Origin: Prochlorococcus sp. AG-363-O06
Lineage (GTDB): Bacteria > Cyanobacteriota > Cyanobacteriia > PCC-6307 > Cyanobiaceae
NCBI GenBank assembly: GCA_003280085.1
Contig: QCFY01000008.1
Span: 1-61,050, forward strand
DNA length: 61,050 bases
Direction of reading: 5' to 3'
The notes under the pieces are model-generated. The model was given only the letters and a program-made list of their open reading frames with translations. It was not told the origin of the DNA and made no database searches. Position 1 is the first letter of the stretch. Every line of letters starts with the position of its first letter. Positions 27,955-37,892 of the stretch are shown here, in pieces. A program made the position numbers and the translations under genes.

Positions 27955-28926
27955 ATGACTGCTGGCTCAGCTCAAAAAACTGTTTCGCCGGTTCCCCACA
28001 AACGGGAAGATCTAATCAAATCTATTTTGGATTTGAAAAAGGAAAGAAACGCAATTATCTTGGCTCATTTCTACCAAGATGATGAAATCCAGGAAATTGC
28101 CGACTTTATAGGTGACTCTCTAGAGCTATCAAGGAAAGCAGCAAGCACAACAGCTGATGTAATAGTTTTCTGTGGTGTTCACTTTATGGCTGAGACTGCA
28201 AAAATATTAAACCCTAAAAAAATTGTTTTAATACCTGATCATGATGCCGGTTGTTCTTTGGCAGATGAATGTCCGGCTGATAAATTCAAATCATTCCTAA
28301 ATAAATATCCTAATCATTTTGTAGTTAGTTATATAAATTGCACTGCAGAAGTCAAGGCACAAAGTGATTTGATATGTACTAGTAGTAATGCTGTTAAATT
28401 GATAGCCAAAATACCAAAGGAAAAAGAAATAATATTTGCCCCAGACCGGAATCTAGCCAGATGGGTACAAGAACAAACAGGCAGAAAGCTCACAATATGG
28501 GATGGGAGTTGTATTGTACATGAAACATTTAGTGAAGAGGCATTGTTAAAACTCAAACTAAAATATCCAGATGCAAAGGTAATTGCACATCCAGAATGCC
28601 TACCTAATTTATTAGATCATTCAGATTTTATTGGTTCTACAAGTCAGCTATTGAATTTCTCTAGTCAAACTGAATTTGAGAGATTTATTATTCTTACAGA
28701 ACCTGGGATATTGCATCAGATGAAGATAAGAAACCCGGCTAAAGAGTTTATAGAAGTCCCAGGAATTGATGGTTGTTCATGTAATGCATGTCCATATATG
28801 AGACTAAATACATTGGAAAAGTTATTAAGATGTCTTCATAGCATGAGTCCAAGAGTTGAGATTAAAGAAGCAACACGTTTAAAAGCATTAGAACCTATCA
28901 AACTTATGCTTGAAATGAGCGACTAG
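27955..28926 (+). CDS. nadA: Quinolinate synthase A
   Basis: Condenses iminoaspartate (from NadB) with dihydroxyacetone phosphate to quinolinate in NAD synthesis, using a [4Fe-4S] cluster. The 323 aa protein has [20 protein letters not shown], the first ligand region [35 protein letters not shown], the WDGSCIVHE region and the terminal [17 protein letters not shown]. The three cluster cysteines expected of the family fall within these motifs. ATG at 27955. Confidence 0.97.
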   Translation: MTAGSAQKTVSPVPHKREDLIKSILDLKKERNAIILAHFYQDDEIQEIADFIGDSLELSRKAASTTADVIVFCGVHFMAETAKILNPKKIVLIPDHDAGCSLADECPADKFKSFLNKYPNHFVVSYINCTAEVKAQSDLICTSSNAVKLIAKIPKEKEIIFAPDRNLARWVQEQTGRKLTIWDGSCIVHETFSEEALLKLKLKYPDAKVIAHPECLPNLLDHSDFIGSTSQLLNFSSQTEFERFIILTEPGILHQMKIRNPAKEFIEVPGIDGCSCNACPYMRLNTLEKLLRCLHSMSPRVEIKEATRLKALEPIKLMLEMSD

Positions 28927-29018
28927 ATACTATAGTAAACAAGAATAAAATGATAAGAGATTACAATCTATAACATCAGAAAGGTGTAGATATCGAAAAT
29001 AAAATAAATAACCCAAAT

Positions 29019-30386
29019 TCATCTTACTGAAAGCGGTAGTACACTCTTTAAGTTTGTAGAATTAGAATTAAATGTATTTGTATTTTTCTGATTTATCAAT
29101 TTAATCAGCGTTGTTTCGGCCACTTTATATTGATTATCTTTAATAGTTCCAAGATCATCTCTAGAAAGAGGTTTTGACTTATCTTCTAGAGAATCAACGA
29201 TCAAGTCAGGTTTTATTCCATTGTTGTGAATATCCAATCCATTAGGTGTAAGATAACGTGCAATTGTGACTGTTAAACCAGAGCCATCAGATAGAGCTCT
29301 CACTGACTGAACTAGTCCTTTTCCAAAAGTTCTTTTACCAACCAATACCCCCCTTCTATTATCCTTTATAGCACCAGAAAGGATCTCACTAGCACTAGCC
29401 GAACCTTCATTAACAAGAACAATTAAAGGACGATCTGTCAAAGCTTTCCCCTTAGCCTTTCTAATGTCTCTTATTCCATCTCTAGTAAGTGTACTTACAA
29501 TAACACCTTCATTTAACCATTGACGTGCTATCTGAACGCTAGCTTCAAGCAAGCCACCAGGATTGCTTCTAAGATCTAAGACATAACCTGAAGCCTTACT
29601 CTTCTCAAGTTTATTAATTGTCAATCGCATTTCCTTAGCGGCATTTGCATTAAATTGCTTTAATCGGATATATCCAACATTAATTCCTGTTGACAACTTA
29701 TTTAACTGACTATCAACAGCATTTATTGAGATCATATCCCTTACAAGGGGAAATTCATATTGTTTGTTATTTCTTTTTATACCAATAACAACATTGGTTC
29801 CTTTTCTACCTCTTATTAATCTTACTGCTTCTTCAATCGACATTCCTTTTGTTGATCTACCATCTATAGAAATAATGATATCTTGTGACTTGACACCCGC
29901 TCTAAAGGCGGGAGTACCTTCGATGGGAGAGATTACTATCAAATCTTTAGTTACTGCATTTAAAGAAAGTTGGATACCTATTCCTGTCAATTTACCTGAG
30001 GTATCAATTCTCATTTCCTTAAATTCTTTTGGATTTAAAAAGCGCGTATACGGGTCATCTAGGTTAGACAACATAAGATTAATGGCCTCGTATGAAGAGG
30101 CTTTATCCGGATAGCTTCTAGACAAAACATCATTGCGAATAGAAATCCATTTACTAGTATCAAAATTGCCTGAATGATCAAGATAATTTCTATAGACGAT
30201 CTGCCAAACTTGATCTATAACTTCTTTAGGATTATCTTTAATAATAGATGTAGTAGCTCTTGGAATATCTGCTGACAAGCTAGTAGTCAAGAATAAGGAT
30301 GTAAAACCAAGTATTCCTGTAGTGAAATATTTAAAATTAGAATTTTTAATGGCGACAGATTTCCTTGTGAAAAATTTTATATGCAT
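29019..30386 (-). CDS. Carboxyl-terminal processing protease (S41, Ctp)
   Basis: A 455 aa exported serine protease. Layout: basic start and hydrophobic signal segment (FTTGILGFTSLFLTTSLSA), a helical N-terminal part, PDZ domain around TGIGIQLSLNAVTKDLIVIS and GTPAFRAGVKSQDIIISIDG, then the S41 catalytic part with YVLDLRSNPGGLLEASVQIA, nucleophile Ser in VNEGSASASEILSGAI and the general-base Lys in VGKRTFGKGLVQS. One member of the family (CtpA) matures the D1 protein of photosystem II, but cyanobacteria have several paralogues and I cannot say which this is. It is followed upstream by ispG on the same strand (22 bp gap). Confidence 0.93.
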   Translation of the reverse strand: MHIKFFTRKSVAIKNSNFKYFTTGILGFTSLFLTTSLSADIPRATTSIIKDNPKEVIDQVWQIVYRNYLDHSGNFDTSKWISIRNDVLSRSYPDKASSYEAINLMLSNLDDPYTRFLNPKEFKEMRIDTSGKLTGIGIQLSLNAVTKDLIVISPIEGTPAFRAGVKSQDIIISIDGRSTKGMSIEEAVRLIRGRKGTNVVIGIKRNNKQYEFPLVRDMISINAVDSQLNKLSTGINVGYIRLKQFNANAAKEMRLTINKLEKSKASGYVLDLRSNPGGLLEASVQIARQWLNEGVIVSTLTRDGIRDIRKAKGKALTDRPLIVLVNEGSASASEILSGAIKDNRRGVLVGKRTFGKGLVQSVRALSDGSGLTVTIARYLTPNGLDIHNNGIKPDLIVDSLEDKSKPLSRDDLGTIKDNQYKVAETTLIKLINQKNTNTFNSNSTNLKSVLPLSVR

Positions 30387-30408
30387 AATTTAAATTATCA
30401 TAAACAAT

Positions 30409-31629
30409 TTAACTGGGATCATGCCATTTGCCATCTTCTTTTATTAATTCTACCAAAGCATTTACTCCATTCTCTTCTGGTACTTTCTTGATTTCTTCAC
30501 GGCCTCTGTAAAGTGCTATAACACCAGGTCCTTTACCAACATACCCATAATCTGCATCTGCCATTTCACCGGGACCATTAACAATACATCCCATTACAGC
30601 TATATCTAAGCCAGTCAAATGAGAAGTGGCTAGCCTAACTTTCTGGACAACTTCTTCAAGATTAAATAAAGTTCTACCACAACTTGGACAACTTATATAT
30701 TCGACCATCGTCTTTCGAAGGCCAACAGCTTGAAGAATAGAATAACAAACAGGTATTTCTTTTTCAGGCGCTTCAGTTAATGAGACTCGAAGTGTATCTC
30801 CAAGTCCCTCGGACAAAAGTGTAGCTATTCCTGCTGTACTTTTGATTCTTCCATAATCACCATCACCTGCTTCTGTAACTCCTAGATGTAAAGGGTAGTT
30901 AAAACCTTCTTTATCCATTGAATCTGCCATCAACCTGTATGCGGCAAGCATCACTGGTGCTCTAGAAGCCTTCATTGAAACAACAATATTATGGAAATCG
31001 AGAGCATGGCATATCCTAATAAATTCCATGGCTGATTCAACCATTCCAATAGGGGTATCCCCGTAAGAGAAAAGCATCCTTTCTGCCAAGGAACCATGAT
31101 TAACCCCGATGCGTAAGGCCTTATTCTGGTCTTTTAATTTGTTAACTAGGGGTTCAAATCGTTGAATTATTTTATTGCCAATATCTTTAATCTCTTCTTT
31201 AGAATACTCTGTTCTATTTGGGTCGGGTGTTTCAAAGACGAAAAGTCCTGGATTGATTCTCACCTTGTCAACATGATTTGCAACCTCTAAAGCTATTTTC
31301 ATCCCATTATGATGAACATCAGCAACCAAAGGCACATGCTTATACGTTTGATCAAGAGATTTTCGTATTTCACCTACTGCCTTTGCATGTGCCAAAGAAG
31401 GAACAGTTAAACGAACAATTTCGCAACCAATTTCATGTAAACGCCTTATGGCCAGTGATGAACCTTCTATATCAAGAGTATCTTCATTAATCATCGACTG
31501 GACCCTTACGGGATGCTCACTGCCAATAGAAATATCTCCAACCATTACGGTTCTAGTGGCACGACGTCGTATCTTTGTGTCGTAACGTTTAGAAGAGCTA
31601 GCCAAGTTTGGGACCGAGCTTGCAGTCAT
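30409..31629 (-). CDS. ispG: 4-hydroxy-3-methylbut-2-en-1-yl diphosphate synthase
   Basis: GcpE/IspG converts MEcPP to HMBPP in the MEP isoprenoid pathway, using a [4Fe-4S] cluster and, in cyanobacteria, ferredoxin. The 406 aa protein has the TIM-barrel start [51 protein letters not shown], and the cluster cysteines in [15 protein letters not shown] and [17 protein letters not shown]. Start ATG at 31629. Same strand as the Ctp protease, 22 bp apart. Confidence 0.97.
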   Translation of the reverse strand: MTASSVPNLASSSKRYDTKIRRRATRTVMVGDISIGSEHPVRVQSMINEDTLDIEGSSLAIRRLHEIGCEIVRLTVPSLAHAKAVGEIRKSLDQTYKHVPLVADVHHNGMKIALEVANHVDKVRINPGLFVFETPDPNRTEYSKEEIKDIGNKIIQRFEPLVNKLKDQNKALRIGVNHGSLAERMLFSYGDTPIGMVESAMEFIRICHALDFHNIVVSMKASRAPVMLAAYRLMADSMDKEGFNYPLHLGVTEAGDGDYGRIKSTAGIATLLSEGLGDTLRVSLTEAPEKEIPVCYSILQAVGLRKTMVEYISCPSCGRTLFNLEEVVQKVRLATSHLTGLDIAVMGCIVNGPGEMADADYGYVGKGPGVIALYRGREEIKKVPEENGVNALVELIKEDGKWHDPS

Positions 31630-31670
31630 TGAATAAATGTCCTCGACTTATATAAGACTGTCATACAAGA

Positions 31671-32279
31671 CTAAATTCTGAATGTACTTAACTTATCTTT
31701 TACCTTTAAAAGGTCATTCTTAGTAAGGGAAAAAGGCTTGCCGGGATCCTTCGAAGGATTTCTAAGCAAATAAGCAGGGTGAAACAAAGGCATAACAAGT
31801 CTGCCGTCAATATCATGCCAATGACCGCGATGAGTGCTTAAAGAGCCTTTAATACCTAACAGAACGTCTACAGCTGTGGCTCCAAGCAAGCAAATTATAG
31901 AAGGGTCAACCAACCTTATTTGTTGTTCTAGCCAAGGTAGGTTTTGTTCTATCTCGAACTTTGTTGGCTTTCGGTTATTTGGAGGTCTGCACTTAAGTAC
32001 ATTGCATATAAAAACGTCATGAGTTGGGCTAATACCAACGGAATTCAACAAGCTATCAAGAAGTTGACCAGAACGACCTACAAAAGGCTCTCCAAACTCA
32101 TCTTCCAATGCGCCAGGTGCTTCTCCAATTAGCATCAAAGATGCATCTGGGCTTCCTCTACTTACAACGACCTTTGGTAAATTGTTACTCAAAGAACAAT
32201 GTACACATGTTCTAATAGATTCTGTGAGATTAATATTCACAATAAAGTTAAGCTTATCAGAAGCTAAATCAGAGATCAA
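31671..32279 (-). CDS. Family 4 uracil-DNA glycosylase with an altered Fe-S ligand
   Basis: Removes uracil from DNA. The 202 aa protein has the family 4 features: Cys25 and Cys28 in TCVHCSLS, motif A LIGEAPGALEDEFGEPFVGR, Cys97 in NVLKCRPPNNRKPT, and motif B LFHPAYLLRNPS. Family members normally have a fourth [4Fe-4S] cysteine about 16 residues after the third, in a CxPxLxxQ context; here that position is Asn113 (EQNLPWLEQQ, codon AAC). So the cluster may use another ligand or be a 3-Cys site. Start is TTG overlapping the TGA of the VOC-domain gene (TTGA), implying coupled translation. Confidence 0.85.
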   Translation of the reverse strand: MISDLASDKLNFIVNINLTESIRTCVHCSLSNNLPKVVVSRGSPDASLMLIGEAPGALEDEFGEPFVGRSGQLLDSLLNSVGISPTHDVFICNVLKCRPPNNRKPTKFEIEQNLPWLEQQIRLVDPSIICLLGATAVDVLLGIKGSLSTHRGHWHDIDGRLVMPLFHPAYLLRNPSKDPGKPFSLTKNDLLKVKDKLSTFRI

Positions 32280-32674
32280 GGAACTTCAAGCCTAGGAACC
32301 AAAAGTAAAAAACTATTTCCATCTGGATCTACTAACCAAGCCTCTGCTCCAAATGATTCTAATACTGGTTCTACAAGTATTGATCCACCTTTACTCGTTA
32401 GTTCATGAATTAAATCCATTAATTTCGATAAGGGGTCTTTAGCGCAAGGCATCTCGATACACAAAGATCCTGATTTATTTTGACTAGGACAAACCCTAGA
32501 TTGATTGGAAGAAGGTCGATAAACCTGAATTTTGGATGGTTCAACTGTTGATATTTCAAAATAATCAGAGTAATTTGTATGGCTAATATGACCATCAATG
32601 ACAAATCCATAAAAATTCGCAAGACGTTCAGGATTCTGAGATGCCAATGCATAACTGATAATAGGAGAAGTCAT
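32276..32674 (-). CDS. VOC/glyoxalase-like protein
   Basis: A 132 aa single-unit vicinal-oxygen-chelate protein: PIISYALASQNPERLANFYG at the start, an acidic FEISTVEPSK strand, and the terminal GAEAWLVDPDGNSFLLLVP that matches the VOC C-terminus with its DPDGN turn. Enzymatic role (lyase, dioxygenase or binding protein) is not readable. The ATG at 32674 is preferred over a TTG at 32683. The stop overlaps the start of the uracil-DNA glycosylase gene by 4 bp. Confidence 0.78.
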   Translation of the reverse strand: MTSPIISYALASQNPERLANFYGFVIDGHISHTNYSDYFEISTVEPSKIQVYRPSSNQSRVCPSQNKSGSLCIEMPCAKDPLSKLMDLIHELTSKGGSILVEPVLESFGAEAWLVDPDGNSFLLLVPRLEVP

Positions 32675-32763
32675 TACAGGCAATTGAAAATTAATAGAGG
32701 TTGTCTAGAGCAAAACTTCAGGCAGGATGTGATTTACAGCACCTAAATCAAAGGTCTGGGCAA

Positions 32764-33948
32764 ATGCCAGACAAATCAATCATCTCAACCAGAGGTAAAT
32801 CCCTTAAGCCCTCATTAACATTGGCGATTACCGCCAGAGCTAATGAGCTAAAACAACAAGGGCAAGATATCTGCAGCCTAAGTGCAGGTGAACCCGATTT
32901 TGATACTCCAACATTCATTGTTGAAGCATCAGTTAAAGCATTGCGAGATGGAGTTACAAGATATGGACCAGCGGCTGGGGACCCATTATTAAGGAAAGCG
33001 ATAGCTCAAAAAGAAAGTGTAGGGAATGAAGTGAAAACCAAAGCTGAACAAGTTCTAGTAACGAATGGTGGAAAACAAGCAATCTTCAATCTATTCCAAA
33101 TAATCCTTCAAGAGGGAGATGAAGTCATTATTCCATCTCCTTACTGGTTAAGTTATCCAGAGATGGCAAGACTGGCTGGGGCAAGGCCAGTCTTTATTCA
33201 GTCAAATCCTCAAACAGGGTTTAAAACCAATCTCGATGAGCTAATTCAAAAAATAAATAAAAGGACAAAGCTATTGATACTCAACTCGCCTGGCAACCCA
33301 ACAGGAAGAGTAATGGATAAACAAGAGATGGAAAGTATTGCCGAAGTATTAAGAGAGAATCCACAAATTTTAATTATGAGTGATGAAATATATGAGCATC
33401 TGCTTGACCCAAACCAAGTACATCGTAGTTTCACTTCTATAGCACCTGACCTTAGAGACAGAATATTTACAGTGAATGGATTTGCAAAGGGATGGGCAAT
33501 GACAGGATGGAGAGTTGGCTATTTGATAGGAAATGAATTAGTAATCAAGGCCGCAGCTGCACTACAGAGCCAAAGTACTAGCAACGTTTGCAGCTTTGCT
33601 CAAAAAGGTGCATTAGCTGCTTTAAATGGTTCATATGAATGTGTCAACCAAATGGCAAGTAAATACACTGAAAGAAGAAGGCTTTTAACTGAAGGTCTTT
33701 TAAATATAAAGGACATAACCTTAATCCCACCAAAGGGAGCATTTTACGCCTTTCCAAAACTGCCTGATTATTGCCCTTCTTCCATAGATTTTTGCAATAT
33801 GGCTCTTGAAGAATATGGCTTGGCTGTTATTCCAGGCAAGGCCTTTGGTGATGATAGATGTATAAGAATATCTTGTGCAGCAAACACAATTACCATTAAG
33901 GATGGTCTAAGTCGATTAAATAATATATTATTAGGTTATGATCTCTAA
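32764..33948 (+). CDS. aspC: Class I aminotransferase (aspartate aminotransferase type)
   Basis: A 394 aa PLP enzyme, subfamily I-gamma, likely aspartate (or prephenate) aminotransferase. Motifs: LAITARANELKQQGQDICSL then SAGEPDFDTP, GVTRYGPAAGDPLLRKAI, LLILNSPGNPTGRVM, MSDEIYEHL and the PLP lysine in VNGFAKGWAMTGWRVGYL; the terminal Arg is in DDRCIRISCA. The frame is open from a TTG at 32701, but ATG at 32764 (MPDKSIIS) follows a purine-rich AAAGG and fits family length. The phnD gene begins 8 bp after its stop, so it may share a transcript with the phn genes. Confidence 0.93.
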   Translation: MPDKSIISTRGKSLKPSLTLAITARANELKQQGQDICSLSAGEPDFDTPTFIVEASVKALRDGVTRYGPAAGDPLLRKAIAQKESVGNEVKTKAEQVLVTNGGKQAIFNLFQIILQEGDEVIIPSPYWLSYPEMARLAGARPVFIQSNPQTGFKTNLDELIQKINKRTKLLILNSPGNPTGRVMDKQEMESIAEVLRENPQILIMSDEIYEHLLDPNQVHRSFTSIAPDLRDRIFTVNGFAKGWAMTGWRVGYLIGNELVIKAAAALQSQSTSNVCSFAQKGALAALNGSYECVNQMASKYTERRRLLTEGLLNIKDITLIPPKGAFYAFPKLPDYCPSSIDFCNMALEEYGLAVIPGKAFGDDRCIRISCAANTITIKDGLSRLNNILLGYDL

Positions 33949-33956
33949 CCATAGAA

Positions 33957-34853
33957 ATGTGTGCAAAAAAAATGAGGTCCCTTTCTCTAATTGCAATAAT
34001 ACTCGTTTTCCAGTTGCCATTAAAACTTGCCGCAACAGATACATTACGAATAGGGGCAATACCTGATCAGAATCCCGAAAAGTTAAATAGATTATATAAA
34101 CTACTTTCTGATGAACTCAGTAAAGATCTAGATATCCCTGTAAGATATCTTCCAGTATCAAACTACACCGCAGCAGTAACTGCATTTAGAACTGGGAGTA
34201 TAGATTTAGTTTGGTTTGGAGGATTGACAGGTGTTCAGGCAAGACTCCAAAGGCCAGGCGCAGTAGTTTTGGCTCAAAGAGATATAGATACTAAATTTCG
34301 CAGTGTTTTTATTGCAAATACCCAAAGTGGTATACCAGCTTTAATGAAACAAGAAGACCTTCGAATGCTAATAGGAAAAAGATTCACATTTGGTTCTGAA
34401 AGCTCAACATCAGGGCGATTAATGCCCCAATATTTTCTACAAGAAGTTGGCGTTAAGCTAACACAATTTAAGGGTAGATCACCTGGTTTTAGTGGAAGTC
34501 ATGACGCAACAATTGCTCTTGTCCAAAGTGGCTCATATGAAGCGGGTGTACTAAATGAGCAAGTATGGAAAAGCAACTTAAAGCAAGGTAGAGTTAATCC
34601 TAATAAAGTAAGAGTAATTTGGCGAACTCCAATATATTCAGATTATCACTGGCTAGCTCAACCAAACCTAGACAAAAGGTTTGGAAAGGGCTTTACAACC
34701 TCTATCCAAAAAACTTTAATAGGCTTTAATAAGAAATCTAAAGAAACAAAAAAGATACTAAATTTATTTGGAGCAAAAAGATTTATAAAAGCTAGTGAAA
34801 AACAATATGATAAAATCGAAAAAATAGGTAGATCCATCGGAAAAATAAATTGA
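33957..34853 (+). CDS. phnD: Phosphonate/phosphite ABC transporter substrate-binding protein
   Basis: A 298 aa exported PhnD-type binding protein. After a signal peptide (LIAIILVFQLPLKLAA) come the family segments TLRIGAIPDQNPEKLNRLY, VRYLPVSNYTAAVTAFRTGS, DLVWFGGLTGVQARLQ and SGSHDATIALVQSGSYEAGV. In Prochlorococcus such proteins have been reported to bind phosphite or methylphosphonate, but the ligand here cannot be deduced. First gene of phnDCE, 8 bp after the aminotransferase. Its TGA overlaps the TTG start of phnC. Confidence 0.9.
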   Translation: MCAKKMRSLSLIAIILVFQLPLKLAATDTLRIGAIPDQNPEKLNRLYKLLSDELSKDLDIPVRYLPVSNYTAAVTAFRTGSIDLVWFGGLTGVQARLQRPGAVVLAQRDIDTKFRSVFIANTQSGIPALMKQEDLRMLIGKRFTFGSESSTSGRLMPQYFLQEVGVKLTQFKGRSPGFSGSHDATIALVQSGSYEAGVLNEQVWKSNLKQGRVNPNKVRVIWRTPIYSDYHWLAQPNLDKRFGKGFTTSIQKTLIGFNKKSKETKKILNLFGAKRFIKASEKQYDKIEKIGRSIGKIN

Positions 34854-35587
34854 CCAGACTACTAGAAATAGTTAATATTTCGGTTGGGAATAAATCTACC
34901 CAAAGATTAAAGGATATAAATCTATCTATAGATGAAGGTGAAAAGATAGCCTTATTGGGTAGAAATGGTTCAGGTAAGAGTACATTAATAAAGATTGCAA
35001 ATGGAAGCCTTATTCCTAACTCTGGAAAAGTAATTTTTATGGGGAAAGATTTAAAAGAGCTGAAAGGCAGACAAAAGTCATTAATAGGAACTATATGGCA
35101 GGATCTAAGGCTTATAGAAGAACTCAGTGTTATCCAAAATATTAATTCAGGTGCACTTGGGAGGAGGAATTTACTTTGGTCATTACTTAACCTATTCACC
35201 AATCTGGAGGTTAAGGAATGTCGCCAAATAATCAAAGGGTTAAATCTATATGAAGACATTTTATATAGAAATATAAAATGTCTTTCTGGTGGGCAAAGGC
35301 AAAGAGTTGCTATAGCCAGATTTTTAAAACAGAAAGCTAAACTAATGTTAGCCGATGAGCCTATATCAAGTTTAGACCCTGAGCTTTCAAATTACGTAAT
35401 TAATATATTATTAAACAAAGAGGGGTCCTTTTATTTTGATGTACCAAATACTGCAATCATAAGTCTTCATAGACCTGATCTAATCAATAAATTCACTAGA
35501 GTAATAGGATTAAAGAATGGGGAAATATTATTTGATGATAAAAAAGAGGATTTAGATAATTCAAAATTTAAATTACTATATCTTTAG
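34850..35587 (+). CDS. phnC: Phosphonate-type ABC transporter ATP-binding protein
   Basis: A 245 aa ABC ATPase that powers the PhnDE importer. Walker [17 protein letters not shown] near residue 37, Q-loop IWQDLRLIEELSV, signature CLSGGQRQRVAIARFL, Walker B KLMLADEPISSLDP and H-loop ISLHRPDL. The start is TTG sharing the TGA stop of phnD (TTGA overlap), a clear case of coupled translation. The permease gene starts 2 bp after its stop. Confidence 0.92.
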   Translation: MTRLLEIVNISVGNKSTQRLKDINLSIDEGEKIALLGRNGSGKSTLIKIANGSLIPNSGKVIFMGKDLKELKGRQKSLIGTIWQDLRLIEELSVIQNINSGALGRRNLLWSLLNLFTNLEVKECRQIIKGLNLYEDILYRNIKCLSGGQRQRVAIARFLKQKAKLMLADEPISSLDPELSNYVINILLNKEGSFYFDVPNTAIISLHRPDLINKFTRVIGLKNGEILFDDKKEDLDNSKFKLLYL

Positions 35588-35589
35588 AA

Positions 35590-37158
35590 ATGAGAGCCCT
35601 AAATATTACCCCGCCAATAATAGCCTTATTACCTTCACTAGTCTTATTACCTGTTTTAAGTGGAATAGCATTTGGACTACATTTCGGTGGAGTACCATTA
35701 ATCCTAGAATTTCTTAACTCTGCTTTAAATCCATCATTAGATCCAATTGTAGTTAAAGCTGCACTAAAAGCCCTTGAAATAACTCTAGGAGTGGCACTAA
35801 TAAGTTGGATTATAAGTTCACTTATTGGGTTAGTCCTAGGAATAATAAGTAGTAATCTATTTTGGAAAGTAATTGGATTAAATCATTTTTTTCCAATTAT
35901 TATAAGAAGAATTCTAGCAGTTCCTAGATCTATCCATGAATTAATTTGGGGGCTATTACTTTTACAATTTATAGGTTTTAATTTGTTGGTTGCTATTCTT
36001 GCAATAATAATACCATATAGCTGTTTATTTGCGAGAGTTATTAGCGACCAAATTGATGTATTAGATGAAAGAAGAGTAACCGCCATTATTCAATCAGGCT
36101 CAGGAGGATATGAAGCATTAATAACTACAATAGCTCCGCCAATGGCTCCAATAATCTATTCTCATACAGCGAACAGACTTGAATGTGCACTTAGAGGTGC
36201 AACATTACTAGGAGTATTTGGATTGGGAGGTTTAGGTACTGAGTTACAACTGACACTTCAATCTCTTAACTTTAGGGAAATGTGGACATCAATCTGGTTG
36301 CTTATTATTTTAGTTGCCCTTATAGAAAGATTAGTAGGCTGGTTAAAGAATAATGACATTGAATATATTCCAAACACAATAAAGCTACTAATTCCCGTAT
36401 TTATTTTCACTTCTACTTTGATCCTATCTCTTTATCTACTAAAAACTAATAGCAGTTTTGAACTAAGTACTAGAGAGTTAGATCTTCACTGGAATCCACC
36501 TAACATAAACCAATTTTTAACATCATTACATTCATTACCTTGGATAAAGTTATTATTACAAACATTGTGTTTAACATTTCTGGCCTCGTTTATTGCAATA
36601 AGTGGACCTCCGTTAGGAATGATGATAAGTTCAAGTAATATATCACTTCAATTACAAAGTATATTTTGGACATTTTTAAGAGTTATACCAGCCCCTTTAT
36701 TTGCTCTTTTGATACTTTTATGCTCTAACCCGAGTATTTGGGTGGCTGCATTAGCACTTGGTCTACATCACTTAGGAATAATGGGGAGGGTCTTAAAAGA
36801 GAATTTAGAAAGTCAATCAAATTCAAGTTTGAATGCTATTAAAGCCTCTGGTGCTAGTGATACTATTTCATGGATATATGAGAAATTCACTTCCCAAAGC
36901 ACTAATTACCTTGCATATGGGGCCTATAGAACAGATGTGATTCTAAGAGAAACATCAGCAATAGGTCTTGTTGGGGGTAGTGGACTTGGCTGGCAATTGC
37001 TGGAGTCTCTGAGCTCATTCAACTGGGCTGAAATTATAATTGTTGTATGTATATATTTTATAATTACAATTACAGGAGAAACATTGACTGATCATTGGAG
37101 ATTACATTGTATTAAATATACAAGGAAAGAAGCTTTAGTGCTTAATCAATCAATCTGA
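35590..37158 (+). CDS. phnE: Tandem (two-domain) phosphonate ABC permease
   Basis: A 522 aa membrane protein, about twice the length of a single PhnE (roughly 260 aa), holding two binding-protein-dependent permease domains in one chain. The first EAA-like loop is in AIIQSGSGGYEALITTIAPP (about residue 165) followed by LGVFGLGGLGTEL; the second is in AIKASGASDTISWIYEK (about 415) followed by IGLVGGSGLGWQLLESL. One chain may therefore replace the usual homodimer. It follows phnC by 2 bp. No C-P lyase or phosphite dehydrogenase gene is nearby. Confidence 0.88.
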   Translation: MRALNITPPIIALLPSLVLLPVLSGIAFGLHFGGVPLILEFLNSALNPSLDPIVVKAALKALEITLGVALISWIISSLIGLVLGIISSNLFWKVIGLNHFFPIIIRRILAVPRSIHELIWGLLLLQFIGFNLLVAILAIIIPYSCLFARVISDQIDVLDERRVTAIIQSGSGGYEALITTIAPPMAPIIYSHTANRLECALRGATLLGVFGLGGLGTELQLTLQSLNFREMWTSIWLLIILVALIERLVGWLKNNDIEYIPNTIKLLIPVFIFTSTLILSLYLLKTNSSFELSTRELDLHWNPPNINQFLTSLHSLPWIKLLLQTLCLTFLASFIAISGPPLGMMISSSNISLQLQSIFWTFLRVIPAPLFALLILLCSNPSIWVAALALGLHHLGIMGRVLKENLESQSNSSLNAIKASGASDTISWIYEKFTSQSTNYLAYGAYRTDVILRETSAIGLVGGSGLGWQLLESLSSFNWAEIIIVVCIYFIITITGETLTDHWRLHCIKYTRKEALVLNQSI

Positions 37159-37170
37159 ACTTAATTAACC

Positions 37171-37842
37171 ATGAGAAAATACCCTAAGAAGCTTATATTT
37201 TTTGGAGATAGTGGTGTATATGGATGGGGTGATACTGAAAGAGGTGGGTGGTGTGAAAGACTGAGACAGGAATGGATGAAGGTTCCTAATGCACCAGTAA
37301 TTTATTCCCTTGGTATTCGAGGCGATGGCCTTGAGTCAGTTGCCAAAAGATGGAAGCAAGAATGGAATTGTCGCGGGGAACTGAGGCGAAGCTTTCCTAA
37401 TGGACTAGTTATTTCAGTAGGAATTAATGATTCAGCAAAAGTGGGGAGCCCAAAAGGAAGATCACAACTATCTGCAGAAGCATTTAGATTTGGTTTGAAG
37501 CAACTTCTTACAGAAATAAAAGCAGAAACTGATGTGATGGTCATGGGCATAACAGCTGTTGACGAATCTGCTATGCCTTTTGCTGAATGTCTATGGTATA
37601 CAAATGAGGCAGGAGTTATTTATGAAGCTCAAATAGAAGAAACATGTCTTGAGTTAGATATTCCCTTTTTAGCACTTCATAAAGAAATGTCATCAAGTGA
37701 AAACTATCTAAATTTATTGGAGCCTGATGGCATTCATCTTAATTCAGAAGGACATCAATGGATATTTAGTAAATTATCTATTTGGAAAGCTCTTTTAAAA
37801 TGGGCAGAGTTAGATATTGAAGCAATAGCAACCGTGACTTAG
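37171..37842 (+). CDS. GDSL/SGNH hydrolase
   Basis: A 223 aa SGNH-fold esterase-like protein. Block I is IFFGDSGVYGWGD (nucleophile Ser), block II Gly in YSLGIRGDGLESV, block III GIND in VISVGINDSAKVG, block V DGIHLNSEGHQW (Asp-x-x-His). No signal peptide, so probably cytoplasmic. It follows the phnE gene by 12 bp in the same direction; whether it acts on the imported compound is only a guess. Natural substrate unknown. Confidence 0.85.
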   Translation: MRKYPKKLIFFGDSGVYGWGDTERGGWCERLRQEWMKVPNAPVIYSLGIRGDGLESVAKRWKQEWNCRGELRRSFPNGLVISVGINDSAKVGSPKGRSQLSAEAFRFGLKQLLTEIKAETDVMVMGITAVDESAMPFAECLWYTNEAGVIYEAQIEETCLELDIPFLALHKEMSSSENYLNLLEPDGIHLNSEGHQWIFSKLSIWKALLKWAELDIEAIATVT

Positions 37843-37892
37843 TTGATTTATTAGGCGAAGAGTTATAAAAATGTTTAGGAATATGAAGTAAT

